DNA of 64,000 nucleotides from Antedon mediterranea (GCF_964355755.1 NC_092680.1:19383001-19447000); one strand, 5' to 3'; counted from the first letter of the stretch, positions 23,574 through 36,576 are shown. The notes: generated by a model from the sequence alone, not told the origin. Program-made: numbers and translations.

Positions 23574-25175
23574 TTAACTGTTAAATGCCATTTCTGCAGC
23601 TTCGTCTCTCCATTTTCTTAATTGCTTAAAAGAACTTGGATCCGTATCATCAAAAATTTCCAACCATTGTATGACAGTTCCAATTGCTTGAAAAGCTTTC
23701 TTTGGCGTGACCTTACTTTCTCTATCATCCTCCTCCACTGAAGATGACCATTCTGTGTTTCTTGCCTTAATCAACCATTGGTGATAGGCAGAATCTTCAT
23801 CCAGCCATTCATTCACACTCATGCTATCTTTAAAAGCAAGTTTTTCAAACATATTTTCAAATATCCTTCTATCAACTGAGAGATTTTCATCAACATCTTC
23901 CTCAGTAACTTCTTCACGCATTAATTTTCTCCATGATTTTTCCAATCTATTCGGTGTAATATCATCCCATGCATCAGCACTCCAACAAACTGCATCCTTT
24001 ATCTCCAATTCCTTAATAACTTCAGATTTTGGAATATCCTCATCCTGACAAAAAATGTGTGATAGAAGCTTCATTTTATAAAACATTTTCAGAGATTCTG
24101 CAATTCCTTGAGACATTGGCTGAAGTTTACTTTCATGCACTGAAAGATACATAACACGAATACTACCATCCACAGTTGACAGTTCATCTTCTGGTGGATG
24201 GGCAAGTCCATTATCTAATATAAGAATAGCTTTTGAAGGGATTCCTTTATCTCTACAAAATGTTTCTACAAATGGTACAAAGTGCTCAAAGAACCATCTC
24301 TTGAATAAATTGTTATCCATTCTAGAATTTCTTTGAGTAAAGTAGTTCACAGGTAGAGCATCTATTTGTTTGGAACATTGTTCTAAAGGGGCTTGATGTG
24401 TAAATGCCAAAGGTAATTTGCAAGTTCCATTAGCATTTGCAGAAGCTAATAAGGTCACGCAATATTCAGCAGCTTTTCTCTTGACCTTAGCATTCATTGA
24501 ATTACTGGGCATCAACTTCCAATACAGACTTATTTCATCTGCAGTAAAAATTTGATCTTTAGTGAGTCCTTCATCAGCAATGACTTTCATTAACTTAGTC
24601 TGAATTGGTCCTTTTGTAATCTCCAGATCACTTGTAATCTCCAGTCCACTTGTAATCTCGAGTCCACCTGTAATCTCTAGTCCACTTGTAATCTCCAGTC
24701 CACTTGTAATCTCCGGTCCACTTGTAATCTCCAGTCCACTTCTGGATGCCTTGTCAATGGACTGGATACCATGTCTTCTCTTAAATCCAGCCAACCAGCC
24801 AGAACTAGCTGTGAATTTCTTGTAACTATCAGGATAGAGTTCTTCCGCTAACAATAAAGCCTTGGTTTGAATTAAGGGACCAGACACAACAATTCCTTCT
24901 CTACGTTGCTCTTTCACCCATTCATAACAAGCTTCATCAACCTTTTCATAAATAGCTGAAGATAAGTATGACTTCATTAAAACTTGATCAGGAACTTCAG
25001 ATTTTGAAATGCTACTTTCAATGTTATCTCGCTTACCCCATATTGTGGAAATTGTTGATTTGGACAAATTGAACATATTTGCAACAACAGAATTAGATTT
25101 GCCCTTTTTCCTTTCAGCAATTATTTTCATTTTAGTAGCAAGAGACAAAGTTTGACGTGTCTTTGTAGGAGCCAT
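23574..25175 (-). CDS. Tigger/pogo-type transposase-like protein (CENP-B/Jerky-like), catalytic triad incomplete
   Basis: Intronless 533-codon ORF. Residues 1-54 form a CENP-B-N/Psq helix-turn-helix. Residues about 75-138 form the CENP-B-type second HTH (YEWVKEQRREG...GWLAGFKRRHG). Residues 147-188 are seven six-residue repeats of the type GLEITS. Residues about 205-400 form a DDE_1 domain: D213 in TADE, D321 in LILDNGLAHP, then LQPMSQG where the family has LQPMDQG, so the third acidic position is S355. A tail with AWDDITPNRLEKSWRKL matches Tigger C-termini. In an active element it would cut and paste DNA in the nucleus; domesticated relatives (CENP-B, JRK, TIGD) bind DNA only. The lost Asp argues against full activity, while the intact frame argues for youth or for selection. 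Confidence 0.88.
   Translation of the reverse strand: MAPTKTRQTLSLATKMKIIAERKKGKSNSVVANMFNLSKSTISTIWGKRDNIESSISKSEVPDQVLMKSYLSSAIYEKVDEACYEWVKEQRREGIVVSGPLIQTKALLLAEELYPDSYKKFTASSGWLAGFKRRHGIQSIDKASRSGLEITSGPEITSGLEITSGLEITGGLEITSGLEITSDLEITKGPIQTKLMKVIADEGLTKDQIFTADEISLYWKLMPSNSMNAKVKRKAAEYCVTLLASANANGTCKLPLAFTHQAPLEQCSKQIDALPVNYFTQRNSRMDNNLFKRWFFEHFVPFVETFCRDKGIPSKAILILDNGLAHPPEDELSTVDGSIRVMYLSVHESKLQPMSQGIAESLKMFYKMKLLSHIFCQDEDIPKSEVIKELEIKDAVCWSADAWDDITPNRLEKSWRKLMREEVTEEDVDENLSVDRRIFENMFEKLAFKDSMSVNEWLDEDSAYHQWLIKARNTEWSSSVEEDDRESKVTPKKAFQAIGTVIQWLEIFDDTDPSSFKQLRKWRDEAAEMAFNS
24612..24738 (-). repeat. In-frame 18-bp minisatellite within the transposase ORF
   Basis: Seven copies of an 18-bp unit (on the + strand CTTGTAATCTCCAGTCCA and variants) encode (G/D)(L/P)EIT(S/G/K) repeats between the DNA-binding and catalytic domains. 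The frame is kept because the unit is a multiple of three. Confidence 0.9.
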
Positions 25176-25972
25176 ACCGGCGAGTTAAATAAAAGTTTTC
25201 AAAGTTTCCACTTAACTTCTATCTTGAAATTGGACCATGGATTGGTTACTGCATAATATCTTGGCTTTTTTCGGTCTTTAATTCAATTCTGGAAAGAAAC
25301 GTCAGGATTTTCTCACAACTAAAACTTATTTCTTCTCATGAACTCATTGTTAAAAGAAATCTGTCAAGGCACAAGTAATATTTATATTTGCAAAAAAATT
25401 ATTAAAATTATCATGTTATAATCTGCTTACGGTATGTTTTTAAATGGGTCAATATTTCAGTCAATACTACAGTATTAAACTACATTTTGTTTATCCTTTA
25501 AGCTGTTTAATCCTTTTATAATGTTATTTTAGTAAAAAGTGTAGTTCTGGAGTAATTGCAGTAAAATAATATCTGACAAGTCTCCAATTCAATACATAGT
25601 ATGTAATTATTAGAAATGTATTCTATTTTATTTGAAATTAAATATTTACAATGTGAAAAATATAGTTAGTACAATACCTAAACAAGTATAATTTAACACT
25701 AAATAATATTCATTAGAATACAAATTGATATTGATATTAATATCATTACATAATTATTGTTATATTAAGATGATAAATAATTGTATCTACTGTACAGTGA
25801 TATATTTCTACATTTTTTTAAATGTAAACAAATAAAGGATTTCCTGACATGATATAATCAACCAAAAAGTTGTATATATCCTGCAATTTAAACAATAAAA
25901 TATGGATATACTGTAGTACAGTATCCACAACCTCCATGTTTACTATTATACAAATAATGAATGTTTATGAGT
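25176..25972. other. Spacer upstream of the transposase ORF
   Basis: AT-rich. I looked for an inverted copy of the 23430..23573 repeats and found none. No supported exon. Confidence 0.4.
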
Positions 25973-26090
25973 GTAATGGTACAAATAATGGCATGAGGTG
26001 AATGATGAAAGGTTATATTTCAATGAGGCACAAGTCAAGTCGAAATATAACCTTTCATCATTCATCAAATGCCATTATTTGTACCATTAC
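25973..26090. mobile_element. Foldback element with 49-bp arms
   Basis: Left arm 25973..26021 and right arm 26042..26090 are inverted copies with only a few mismatches (around GGCATGAGG versus GGCATTTGA), separated by 20 bp. Ends are GTAATGGTACAAATAATGG and its inverse. Non-coding hairpin MITE. Confidence 0.8.
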
Positions 26091-28717
26091 ATGAATATAA
26101 AAAATTCATTATTTGTTTTATATAACATCTAAATAGATTCCTGTTATTTGAATCATTGAAAATTAAGGTAGGCCTAGCCAAGACCTACATTTCATTCACA
26201 TTGATTAAAACAGTAACATTGGTTTTTAATAATTATATTAAATATTATTATTTATATGGATTTTATACAGTAAACGCACCCACTGTTAGTGTAATAATTA
26301 CAGTATGTCAACAAACTAACAAACAATCCTAGGCCTCGCAAGGCTAAAACGGCTAAGCCTACTATAATACTGACAGGCCTACTAGGCCTACTGTAGGACT
26401 ACTACTAGGCCTACTGTAGGCCTACTACTAGGCCTATCTAGTGTTTTTTTCAACCGCGAAACGTTTTTTTCCCCGTACACAATGTTAAAACGATCGTTTA
26501 ATAGTGCGTACTATTGCACACCATGTGACCCACAATCGTCCAATCAAATGACAGGAATTAATTTAGGTGTTATACTGTAGTATATATTTATTTTATATCA
26601 TTTTAGGTTTTTATAAAACATACTGTATTATTTATAATTTTTAAAAATAAAATGGCTTTTAAAAACAATTTCAAATTTAAAGATATTTTATATAGTTCAA
26701 AGACTTACAATACAAATTGATTCAATTATTTATAATTAATTTATTGTAATTATTGATTAATAATATTAATGTCAGTAAATATGTTAATACATTTTATAAG
26801 TAACTGAATAATTGCTCTTGTAATAAAAAATAATATATTTCACCATTTTACACATTTATATAAGCTGCAAAACTCATAAATTAAATGTGAACAGAAATAT
26901 TAATATATGTAACACTCAGTCTTTGAAGGAGACATTATAAAGAAGGCTGTCGACAACCAATATCGTTTAAGATTAGAGGGGTAACCCCAGGGTAAAGGTC
27001 AACCAATCATATCATGGTGCTAGCATCGATTTAATAAAGTAGTTATCAGAAACAAGGTGATGTAATCTACATTAATTTACATCTAAAATCCTAATCATGT
27101 CCGTTTATACTAAGATGATAACAACGAACAGAAAACAACAGAAAACTACAGAAAAAGAGAACAGACATTGTGTTTATCCTAGAACTATAGGATTAACCAT
27201 ACTGTGTGTGATATTATAGCTTTTTGTCAAACTAGTTTTATAGTGTAGACCGAGCTTAAGAAAATAATATTCTCACAATTCTAATCGAAAGATTAATTGA
27301 ACAATAAAATCATATCGTATGAATTTTATCGGTTTCATTTGATTGGATTTGTGAAAATATTATTTTCATCGATGACACAGTATAAAAGGTTTGTAGGTTT
27401 GTATTTTAGTTCTAGGATGATTTTGTTATTTTTTCGCAGCAGAAACAGGACAAGAGAAAAGTATCAGTTGGTGTAAAAATGGAAATAATTCCTCAATGGT
27501 CAGAAACAAATTTGAAGACTATCTTTCTGTTGTATAGAAAGGACATTAAACAGCTGTTTATGTTAAAATGTAATGTAATCTGTTATGCAAGTCTAAATAG
27601 TCAAAGAATATATAGTACAGACAATAGAACTTGTTGTCCCATAAGGACAAATTATAGACTGCCTATTGGGTAATACTGGACCGCCTATTGAGAAAGACTG
27701 CCAGGCACATGGGACACTGTCTACAGCAATCCATAACACACAAATAAATCTAGGTACATAATCAAATCATGAAGTAATTCCTTCATGATCCAATACAGTG
27801 TCATTGCATAATATTTGATAATTCGATAATATAGCAGTTACCTTTGGAATTTCAAAAACAGATTTACATTGATCACTGATAATGATGTTGCTATTATATA
27901 AAGACAGTGTTTGTAATATCATTCATGATTCGACATGTTCAGAATTTAAAAGTTTAAAGAGTTTAAAAGGTTATTCAATTATATAGTTAAATGTTGCAAT
28001 ACAGTTTAAATTAAATAAATTTGCAAAGGATTGAAACAAGAAAAAAATAGCAGAGCTACAGTATGGTAGCTGGCAAAAGAATATAATTTTATAAAACTAC
28101 ACACTAGCTGATACTAAGCATCAATATCCACATGAAATGGATTTTGTGTTTTTACAAACAGACACTAATGTTTAACATATTACTGTAGTTTATTCATTAA
28201 CAAGATTACAATTGAATTAAACTGTTTATTTTTATAGCTAAATTGTTTTAATTTTTCAGATGTAAATGAAAATTTCTTTGAGCTAAAATAAAGTGTTTTG
28301 TGTAGCTCTCTAAACCACATTTTTGAGCGAAACGCATGTTTATATCGGACCAATGCGCGGGTTAGTGTACAAACGATATAGCCTAAACACTTCAGAAGGT
28401 GGAATAGATAGAGTAAGTTTCTTATTATTCTATACTAAAGGTAGTATCTAAGTGTGTTACGTGGTTTTATTAGATTGTTACCAACGATAGTACTTGTCAG
28501 TAACATCGTCGAAAAGAGGCTAGTAAGCAAAAAGATACCACTCATATTGGCTACATGAAAATCCTGACATTCTGAATATAATTACTGTATAATACATTGT
28601 AGAATGCCATTACAAATTGCATCTCAAAGTACAATGTTGTGAGCACATTTGTTTACCTACAGTACAGTATTTCTAATTTAGGGTATAATATGTTGAAATG
28701 TAAAATTCATGTCTTAG
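26091..28717. other. Spacer with TAGGCCTA-rich patch and MITE remnants
   Basis: A short TAGGCCTACT/CTGTAGG tract lies at about 26330..26440. A right-end remnant of the TAGTGTAGAC MITE family is at about 27226..27258. The string GCAGCAGAAACAGGAC at about 27436 matches the end of the AACCGGTT-family element. No exon is supported. Confidence 0.45.
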
Positions 28718-28876
28718 GCTCAGTCTACACTATCAAACTTTATGCGAAAAAAAAATGTGATGTGCCCATATGAACATGATAATGTCATATCACTACCATA
28801 TTTACTGTAGGCATATCACTACCATATTTGGGCACATCACACTTTCTTTGATGAACTAGTGATAGTGTAGATAGAG
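28718..28876. mobile_element. TAGTGTAGAC-family MITE, copy A
   Basis: Foldback element with ends AGTCTACACTATCAAACT and the inverse of TGATAGTGTAGA. The interior carries GTGATGTGCCCATAT and ATATCACTACCATATTT in conserved order, here with a partial internal duplication. One of five copies in the window. Confidence 0.75.
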
Positions 28877-31709
28877 ATTTAACTGCATAAAATATATTTG
28901 TGTATAGATTATTCCCATTTCACTGGATAATATTAAGGATCCACACGCGGTATACAGGGAAATCTATCAAAACACGTCCTAAATATACTGTAGTTAACAG
29001 CTGAAGCTCTCTGAATACTGAAAACTTTCTTGGATAAATTCATACAGTACTGTATTATGTTATTCATGCATTCTAAAACCATACATTCTTAATCAAATAC
29101 AGTACTTTAGGGTTTCTGTTGTTACGACAGAATTGTATGGAAAAATGGGAATAATCTGTACATACAGGATAATATTTAAATTGTAAGCACGGTGTTGTTA
29201 GTATTACAAGCTGTATTTTTGGGATGGTAGACAAAACATGAATCCCAACCACTGCCACAGTCTGTTAAATTACCATCTTTAGCCTATTGAAACAAAAACT
29301 CACTACTGTTGCAGTACATTAGGCAATATGGTAATTTATATTTAGTGAAAATGCTAATATATTGCAATTGTATAGTTAAATAAATAATGCACATGTGTTG
29401 AACGCATTCAGAATGACAATTGACATATGTTAACAGTGAAATTTATACAATTGAATCTCCTTGTTATTCACTGCAGACATTTAAAAATAATCTGCGTAAA
29501 ACATTTCTGCTGTGAAAAAAACCGGAAGTACTAACAAAATACAAAAACATTTTATTCATCAAATCACAAATTACAATAAAATAATAGTATGTACAATGTT
29601 TCAAGAAAATGATGAAATGGGATCTCAGGATAAAACAGTGTGTACACAATCATAATATCATCTTCAATATCAGAATGAAAAATTGTTTGTGTTTTTTTAT
29701 ACTATAGAAAAAAAAAATAATACACCAATGATTTATAAAATATTCCCAATCTCAATTGCATTACAGTATCAGAAAGATTAGGGAACTTACATTTTCACAA
29801 TATGCTATATAGAGAAATAATTTTAGAATGACTATTGGACTCAATAGCTGCATTGTTGAATGTGGAGCATAATTAGGAAAGGTCATTAAAGATAACAAAA
29901 TATACCATTAGTAAAAATGTGCACTGACTGACTTGCTAATTTTGACATCTTTTCACAACTGAACAGAAAATCAACATTTTCCTTTAAATCACACAATCTA
30001 AATACTGTATACTGTATATGAAAAATATGAATGTATTTCATTGAAAATTCACTTTTCTTATCTTTTTCTTTCATAATGTTTGAAGAGAATTTTAAAGAGT
30101 ACTGACAGGCGGTCCCTTAAAAGTCATGTATTGTAACATATTAATGATAATTTATGCAGCAAATGAAACACAAGCAAAACGATTGGTTTCCTGCTTAAGT
30201 TACATATGATCTCTGTCTGAACACATGTTATAATATTTGTGATTAAAAATAAATATATTAAAAGAGACTGCATAAATCTTTCATGGTGAATTAACACATC
30301 CTGGAGTGAAGTTCATTGATAAGAACAGTTTAAATTTAACTATCAGCTCGGCCTTCAAAACTGTTTTACCTTGAGCTTAAGTTTGCTATTGATCACTGAA
30401 ACAACATATGAACACTTTGAAAGCAATAAAATAAATATTGAAATAATTGTAATTAATTAGGCACAAAATGCCTTATTTGCTACATACTAGAGGAGCATGC
30501 TTGCTCTGGTATAGCATGGAGAAATAAGTTGAGATTTCTTCATGAGTATAGTACTGTATTAAGGTATTATTGAATAATTGTAGAAAAAGCTACTTAAAAC
30601 ATTGTACTTGTTTCACCTATATTCTCAGTACATATTAATTAGCACGGGTAATCTATTCTAAATTTAAAATTGTGATAAAAAAAACTGTTTTTGGTTTTCC
30701 AAACTTGATTTTTCATTCAAAATAATTATGAGAGCTTTATTAATACAGGTACACTAGTAGTACTATATATCTTGAAATTATAGTATATATATATAATTAT
30801 AGTATATATAGACAAAACCATATAAGCCGCATACTGATCACAGTGTGTTAGCAAAAACCTTGCTTGTGGAGAATGTAAATCACGTACCTACATAAATATA
30901 GTGAGAAAATTAAAATATAGAAAAATGATATGAGAAAATTATATTCTTACCATATAAATATAACTGCTGAAATATTGTATAAGTCCATTGGATTGCATAA
31001 GAATTAGATCACATTGAGCATGCTGTGTAGTACATGCCTTCTATAATACCAGACACACCACATAATATGAATGAAACGATTTTCACTGCATAAAGCAATG
31101 AGGATTATACAGTACGTCACAGATCTACTACGTCAATGGCTGATCTGCTCAAGCGGAACTAATGATATGCAGGATAATAATCACTACAGTATTATGTATA
31201 TTCATATATGATTGCTATAATTCCCTATTTTTAATACCTTTTTACAACAATTTAGAGGGAAATAATTTGGTGAAAACTCATAATCTCTATTAAGAGAACG
31301 AAAAACATATTTCGATGGTTTAGAATTATAATGTATCTATATATAACCTACAGTATGTATTATTGAATTGGAAATTCAGTGGGGTTCTAAACCCACAGCG
31401 GCATTTTAACCATCATTTATCTATTTGATGCTATTTAAACAAAATTTGTTTAAAATCTACTGAAAGAATTATTAAACATACATTGCTATTTTTATATTCC
31501 ATTATTTAATAACTATTAATGTCAAAGGTCAGACTGTATTGCATAACTGTATTATTACATAATTTATTGTGGGTCGTACTGTCAAATTCTACTGCAGTGT
31601 CATTCGCTTGTCTTTTTTTTTAGATCAAATCTATGTTCTATTTAAAAGTCAGACGTTCTAAAAAGGGGACTGAGCTAGATGGTCATCCTGAGACAGAAGT
31701 AAACTGGAA
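28877..31709. other. Gene-free spacer
   Basis: AT-rich with many ACTGTA/TACAGT strings and a TATATA tract near 30780..30810. I find no supported exon, RNA gene or recognisable element. Confidence 0.4.
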
Positions 31710-33504
31710 CTAGACATGAAACTCGTCACTTTGACGAGTTAGTTATCCGCACGACAAACGCCACGTGCACGTCATACGTTGGAATATTGGACACAGAAAA
31801 AGATTATGGCATTATGACCTGAACTGAAGAATATGATATGTTGTTATTGCTGAATTCTGTTATTTTGTGTCATATAGTATACACAGTACAATATGTATAC
31901 ATATCACATACAGTGTAGAATAGATGAAATTGCGGGACCTGCTATTTATTCCAATTTTTAAAATGTTGACGGTTTCAAAATGAAACGTGAATGTAGCAAT
32001 TTCGGAAGGAAATTATCTCAGCAGAAACATATTAACGTGTAGAAGAAATTTTAATACGTGAAATATTAATGCGCGCTCTTTTAAATGTAATGAACTATGA
32101 CGCAAAAGATGAAAATATGACTTTGTTTATTTAACTGGCCATATGATGACGTCACAACATCTGATTGGCGAAAAGTTCACATGATTTCGTATCTACAATC
32201 CAATAGCTTTCTGAAAACGTTTTAATCGTGATTATCACATTTTATTCTTACGAGCTATAACAGATTAAAATTTACTGTAAAGATGAAATTAATGACGCTG
32301 TTAATTAAAATTTTTAGGCATGATGACGTCATAAAAATTAAAATATTTTGAACTCATGCGTAAGATAGTTGATTGACCTACATAATATTAAAATCTCGGA
32401 GAAAAAGGAATACAGATAGGCGTGATGCCCTCCATTTAATATGATGAGCAATAACAAAAGAGACAAAAATCCTATATTTTACATTCGTGTGGCCATACGA
32501 TGATGTCACAATGTCCGGTTAGCCATATTGATTCATGATCCGATTTCTACAACTCATCAACTTCCAGAATATGTAATTAAAAAAAAGTTTACCTCGTTGT
32601 TTAGAATCTATGACTGTTTAAAAAAAAAAAAAAATTTTTTAACTTTTTCATCAAAAACGCACGTAAAGTATCCAATTCAACGTGCCCGTATGACGTAATT
32701 GTAAGTCGAAATTGTTTTAAAATTGGTAAAATTACTATAAAAGGCTGGAAAAACATAATTCAATAAAAAAAAAATACTTTTAGCGCTACGTGCGCACCAC
32801 GCGCATAAAATTGTTCGCGCGCGTGGGAAATTTTGACATGCTCAAAATGTCATGATCAGCGTAGAAAGTTGATTAAAAATTAATTTTGCGCATTTTGAAT
32901 TTTAAATGCGCGTGCGCGCGTAACTTTGTGTAAAACACGCACTTTTTTTCCACAGAAAGTTAGCGCATGATATAAATTAAACTTTTGCTAAGTTTCAATT
33001 TAAATTGTTATATGGTTTTAAATCTATGTTAAATACGCGAAATTCATAAAATCGTGCGTAAGTCACGTTGCGCATTTCTGACGTCATTCACAATAGGAGG
33101 TGCACAACTTCACGTGAATGCCCATATGTTGACAAAGTTATGAAATTTTATGTTTACACATTTTTTATATAAGCGAGACACAAAAATAGAGGAGAAATGC
33201 GCGTGCGCGCGTAACGTCTTGTAAAACATGGCATTTTTAATCCACAAAAAGGTTGCCCTTGATATGACATAAATTTTCAGAAAGTGTCAAAATAAAATTA
33301 TGCTTGGTTTTTAGCCTATGATCAATCATAAAAAATCATAAAATCGCACGTAAGTCACGTTGCGCAACTCTGACGTCATTCAAAATAGGAGGTGCACAAC
33401 TTCACGTAAATGCCCATATGTTGACAAAGTTATAAAATGTTATGTTTACAAGTTTTTGAGATACGCGAGACACAAAAATGGAGGAGAAAGAAAGAAGAAT
33501 AATA
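31710..33504 (+). repeat. CRE-rich long repeat, monomer I (locus 1)
   Basis: Starts CTAGACATG then ACTCGTCActtTGACGAGT (8-bp-stem hairpin, 31721..31739) and TTATCCGC. The body contains diverged 177-bp repeats with TGACGTCA at 32147 and 32324 and a mutated TGATGTCA at 32501. The tail is rich in GCGCGTGCGCGCG. This monomer has the tail region twice (about 32900-33190 and 33195-33504). Non-coding. Confidence 0.85.
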
Positions 33505-35101
33505 CTAGACATGAAACTCGTCACATTGACGAGTTAGTTATCCGCACCACGACAAACACGTCATACGTTGGAATATTGCACACAGATAAAGATTATGGCA
33601 TTATCACAAGAACTGAAGAATATGATATGCTGTTAGTGCTGAATTCTGTCAATTTTGTGTCATATAGTATATACATGCAAACAGTATAATCTGTATACAT
33701 ATTACATACAGTGTAGAATAGGTGAAATTACGGGACCCGCCATTTATTCCAATTTTTAACATGGCGACGGTATCAAAATGAAACACTTAGATAGCAATTT
33801 CAGAAGGAAATTATCTCAGGAACAACATATTAACGTGTAGAAGAAATTTGAATACGTAAAATATAGATGCGCACCCTTTTAAATGTGATGAACTATTACG
33901 CAAAAGATGAAAATACGACCTTTTTTATTTAACTGGCCATATGATGACGTCACAACATCCGATTGGCAACATTTTAACATAATTTCCTATCTACTATCCA
34001 ATAGCTTCCAGAAAAAGTTTTAATCGTGATTATCACATTTTATTCTTACGAGCTATAACAGATTAAAATTTACTGTAAAGATGAAATTGATGCCACACGT
34101 GATTTAAATTTTTAGGCATGATGACGTCAAAAAAATTAAAATATTTTTTACTCATGCGAAAGATAGTTGATTGACCCAGACAATATCAAAATCGGAGTGA
34201 AAATGGAAAACGGATAAGTGGAGATGCGCTCTATTCAATGTGATGAGCTATGACGAAAGATACAAAAATCCTAAATTTTATATTCGCGTGGCCATACGAT
34301 GACGTCACAATGTCCGGTTAGCCATATTAATACCTGATCCGATATCTACAACTCATCTACTTCCAGAATATATAATTAAAAAAAAGTTCACCTCGTAGTT
34401 TAGAATCTATGAATGTTTTAAAAAAGGCATAATTTTGACGAATTTTGACAAATTTTTGAACTTTTTCATCAAAAACGCACGTAAATTATCCAATTGGATG
34501 TGCCCGTATGACGTAATTTTAGATCAAAATTGTTCAAAAGTTGGTAAAATTACTAGAAAAGGCTGGAAAAACATGAATCACGCGAAAAAATTTATTTTCA
34601 ACGCTACGTGCGCACCGTGCGAGTAAAAATATGCGCGCGCGTGGGAATTTTTGACATGCTCAAAATAACATGAAACGCGTAGAAAATTGATTAGAAATTG
34701 ATTTTTCGCATTTTGAAATTTTAAACGCCCGTGCGCGCGTAACTTCTTGTGAAACATGCCATTTTTTTTCTACAGTCAGTTAGCGCAAGATATAAATTAA
34801 ACTTTTGTTAAGTTTCAATTTAAATCGCTATATGGTTTTCGATCTATGTTAAATACGCGAAATTCATTAAAACGCGCGTAAATCACGTTGCGCAATTCTG
34901 ACGTCATTCACAATAGGAGGTGCACAATTTCACGTGAATGCCCACATGTTGACAAAGTTATAAAATGTTTTGTTTACAAGTTTTTGAGATACGCGAGACA
35001 CAAAATTGACAGAAAGAAAGAATAATACAGAAAAAAAAAAAAAAAAAAAAGATGATTTCATACAGTTACAAGGAGTTATCCGCTACTAAGCGGATAACTA
35101 A
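33505..35101 (+). repeat. CRE-rich long repeat, monomer II (locus 1)
   Basis: Joined head to tail to monomer I. TGACGTCA at 33945, 34122, 34300 and 34899. Ends with a run of about 20 A and a terminal hairpin 35075..35098 (10-bp stem GTTATCCGCT/AGCGGATAAC, loop ACTA), directly followed by CTAA overlap. Confidence 0.85.
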
Positions 35102-35165
35102 TAAAACTTGTTGTTGCCATAAACAGTTTTTCCCAGACAGTAGAAACAGGCCCTAAGACTAAAAG

Positions 35166-35390
35166 TAGTGGAGCTGCCGATTGGTGGTTAACATGACTTC
35201 CTTATAATCCAAATGTCCAGGGTTCAATCCTGACCTAGTGCATGGGTTGTAACTCACGACTCTTTCAACTCCACTACCTAAGCCTCAAATGAGACTTAGT
35301 TTATAAGCACGATCAATTATAAAATAGTTTATCCATCCTGTAATTGGTGAGTTTGTGGTCGCTATTGGATGCTTATGACATTTTTTTAAA
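35166..35390 (+). mobile_element. tRNA-derived SINE, copy 1
   Basis: tRNA-like head with a degenerate A box (TGGTTAACATG) and a clear B box (GGTTCAATCC at 35221), followed by a shared body that contains AAGCCTCAAAT, ACTTAGT and TTTATCCATCC. The same order occurs at 54030..54245. Confidence 0.65.
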
Positions 35391-36436
35391 TAAGAGTTTT
35401 AAGCACATGGGAATAGGTTTACCAAAGTATTTTCACAATAAAAATACTGTTATAACGCCCAGTATAAGTTTTTGAATACACTGACAAATTATTATAGCAT
35501 CTTTTATCATAACTGTATCTCTTTCTTCGATATTGGTCATGCTTTGTTGTTTCACTCTTGATATAACAACAATTGCTTTTATCAAACTTGTTGAGTGTTT
35601 ACTGTTTAAAGCCAACTTAGAGAGGTTAAAAAAGGGTTAAAGATTATAGTTAAAAAAATAAGGGCTGCCTTGTTAACCAGGGATCATTTTATTCTAGTTT
35701 GACAAAGCTCTTTGGAATTGCAAATGCATTCTTCACCTCACTTCTGCTGAATATGACTTATATAACTTTTTTATGCTTCACATAATATGTATTGTACAAC
35801 TGGAACATTTTCATAAAGTATTGTTGCTACAGTTTTTTAAACTAAACAGTACAATAAAAGGCAATTACTATGAAATACCTCCAAAGAATTTCTATTAAAA
35901 CTGATCCATAAGAATTCTGCTAGCCCTAAAGGTAGGCTTATGTCGACCTGGAACTGAAAACGACTCAACTAAAAGGTAATTGTGTAGAGCACAAGAACAC
36001 TAATAAATGTCAACTTTCAGTTGGAATTAAAAGGAACTGAAAATCTGTTTGCAAGTGCTTATGTAGAAATGAGTCGTAGTTACCCATATCATTATTTGTG
36101 CACAGGATGCAATTTGCATTAAAAGAGGCACCATTGTGAGCAAACATTTATATCAAATTGCCCATTCCACGGGTGACACAACTCAAAGTTTCAGTTTCAT
36201 AAAATTAGATTATGTTCAACATAACGTAACTCAACTGCAGTTAGGTTAAAATTTAGCACAACTTTGAGGTGGGGTAGATTGTGTTGAGTTGCTCAGAGGG
36301 CTTATTAATATGTTCAATTGAGAAACAAACCAACTCAAAAAATAAAACAGATCTTAACTATTGCATCATCCTACTACACAAAAAACTGCCATCTCATGAT
36401 TTTGAAGAAACAAGAGATTAGCTGCTTGATATTTAA
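35391..36436. other. Spacer, nothing recognised
   Basis: AT-rich DNA without a supported exon or repeat. Confidence 0.4.
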
Positions 36437-36576
36437 AGTTCTGTCTTCACCATCAAACTAGTTTAACAAAGAAAGTGTGATGCCAAAATATGGTAGTGAT
36501 ATGACATCGTCATGTCCATATGTGTGCACATCACATTTTTTTGTCATAAACAGTTTGATAGTGTAGACAGAGCTTT
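36437..36576. mobile_element. TAGTGTAGAC-family MITE, copy B
   Basis: Inverted orientation relative to copy A in its interior (TATGGTAGTGATATGACATC). The right end is TTTGATAGTGTAGACAGAGC. The ends pair with each other. Confidence 0.75.

Larger units (their letters stand above)
31710..35101 (+). mobile_element. Dimeric CRE-rich element, locus 1; possible Helentron/DINE-like
   Basis: Two monomers in tandem with a shared 5' end (hairpin plus GTTATCCGC) and a 3' hairpin containing the same GTTATCCGC and its inverse. Sub-terminal inverted repeats plus a 3' hairpin and tandem arrangement are known traits of Helentron/DINE rolling-circle elements. No Rep/helicase ORF is present, so it would be non-autonomous. 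Classification is inference. Confidence 0.5.

Noticed and set aside
33360-33689. 109-codon frame across the junction of monomers I and II
   Set aside because: Lies wholly in repeat DNA and is not open in the equivalent position of locus 2.
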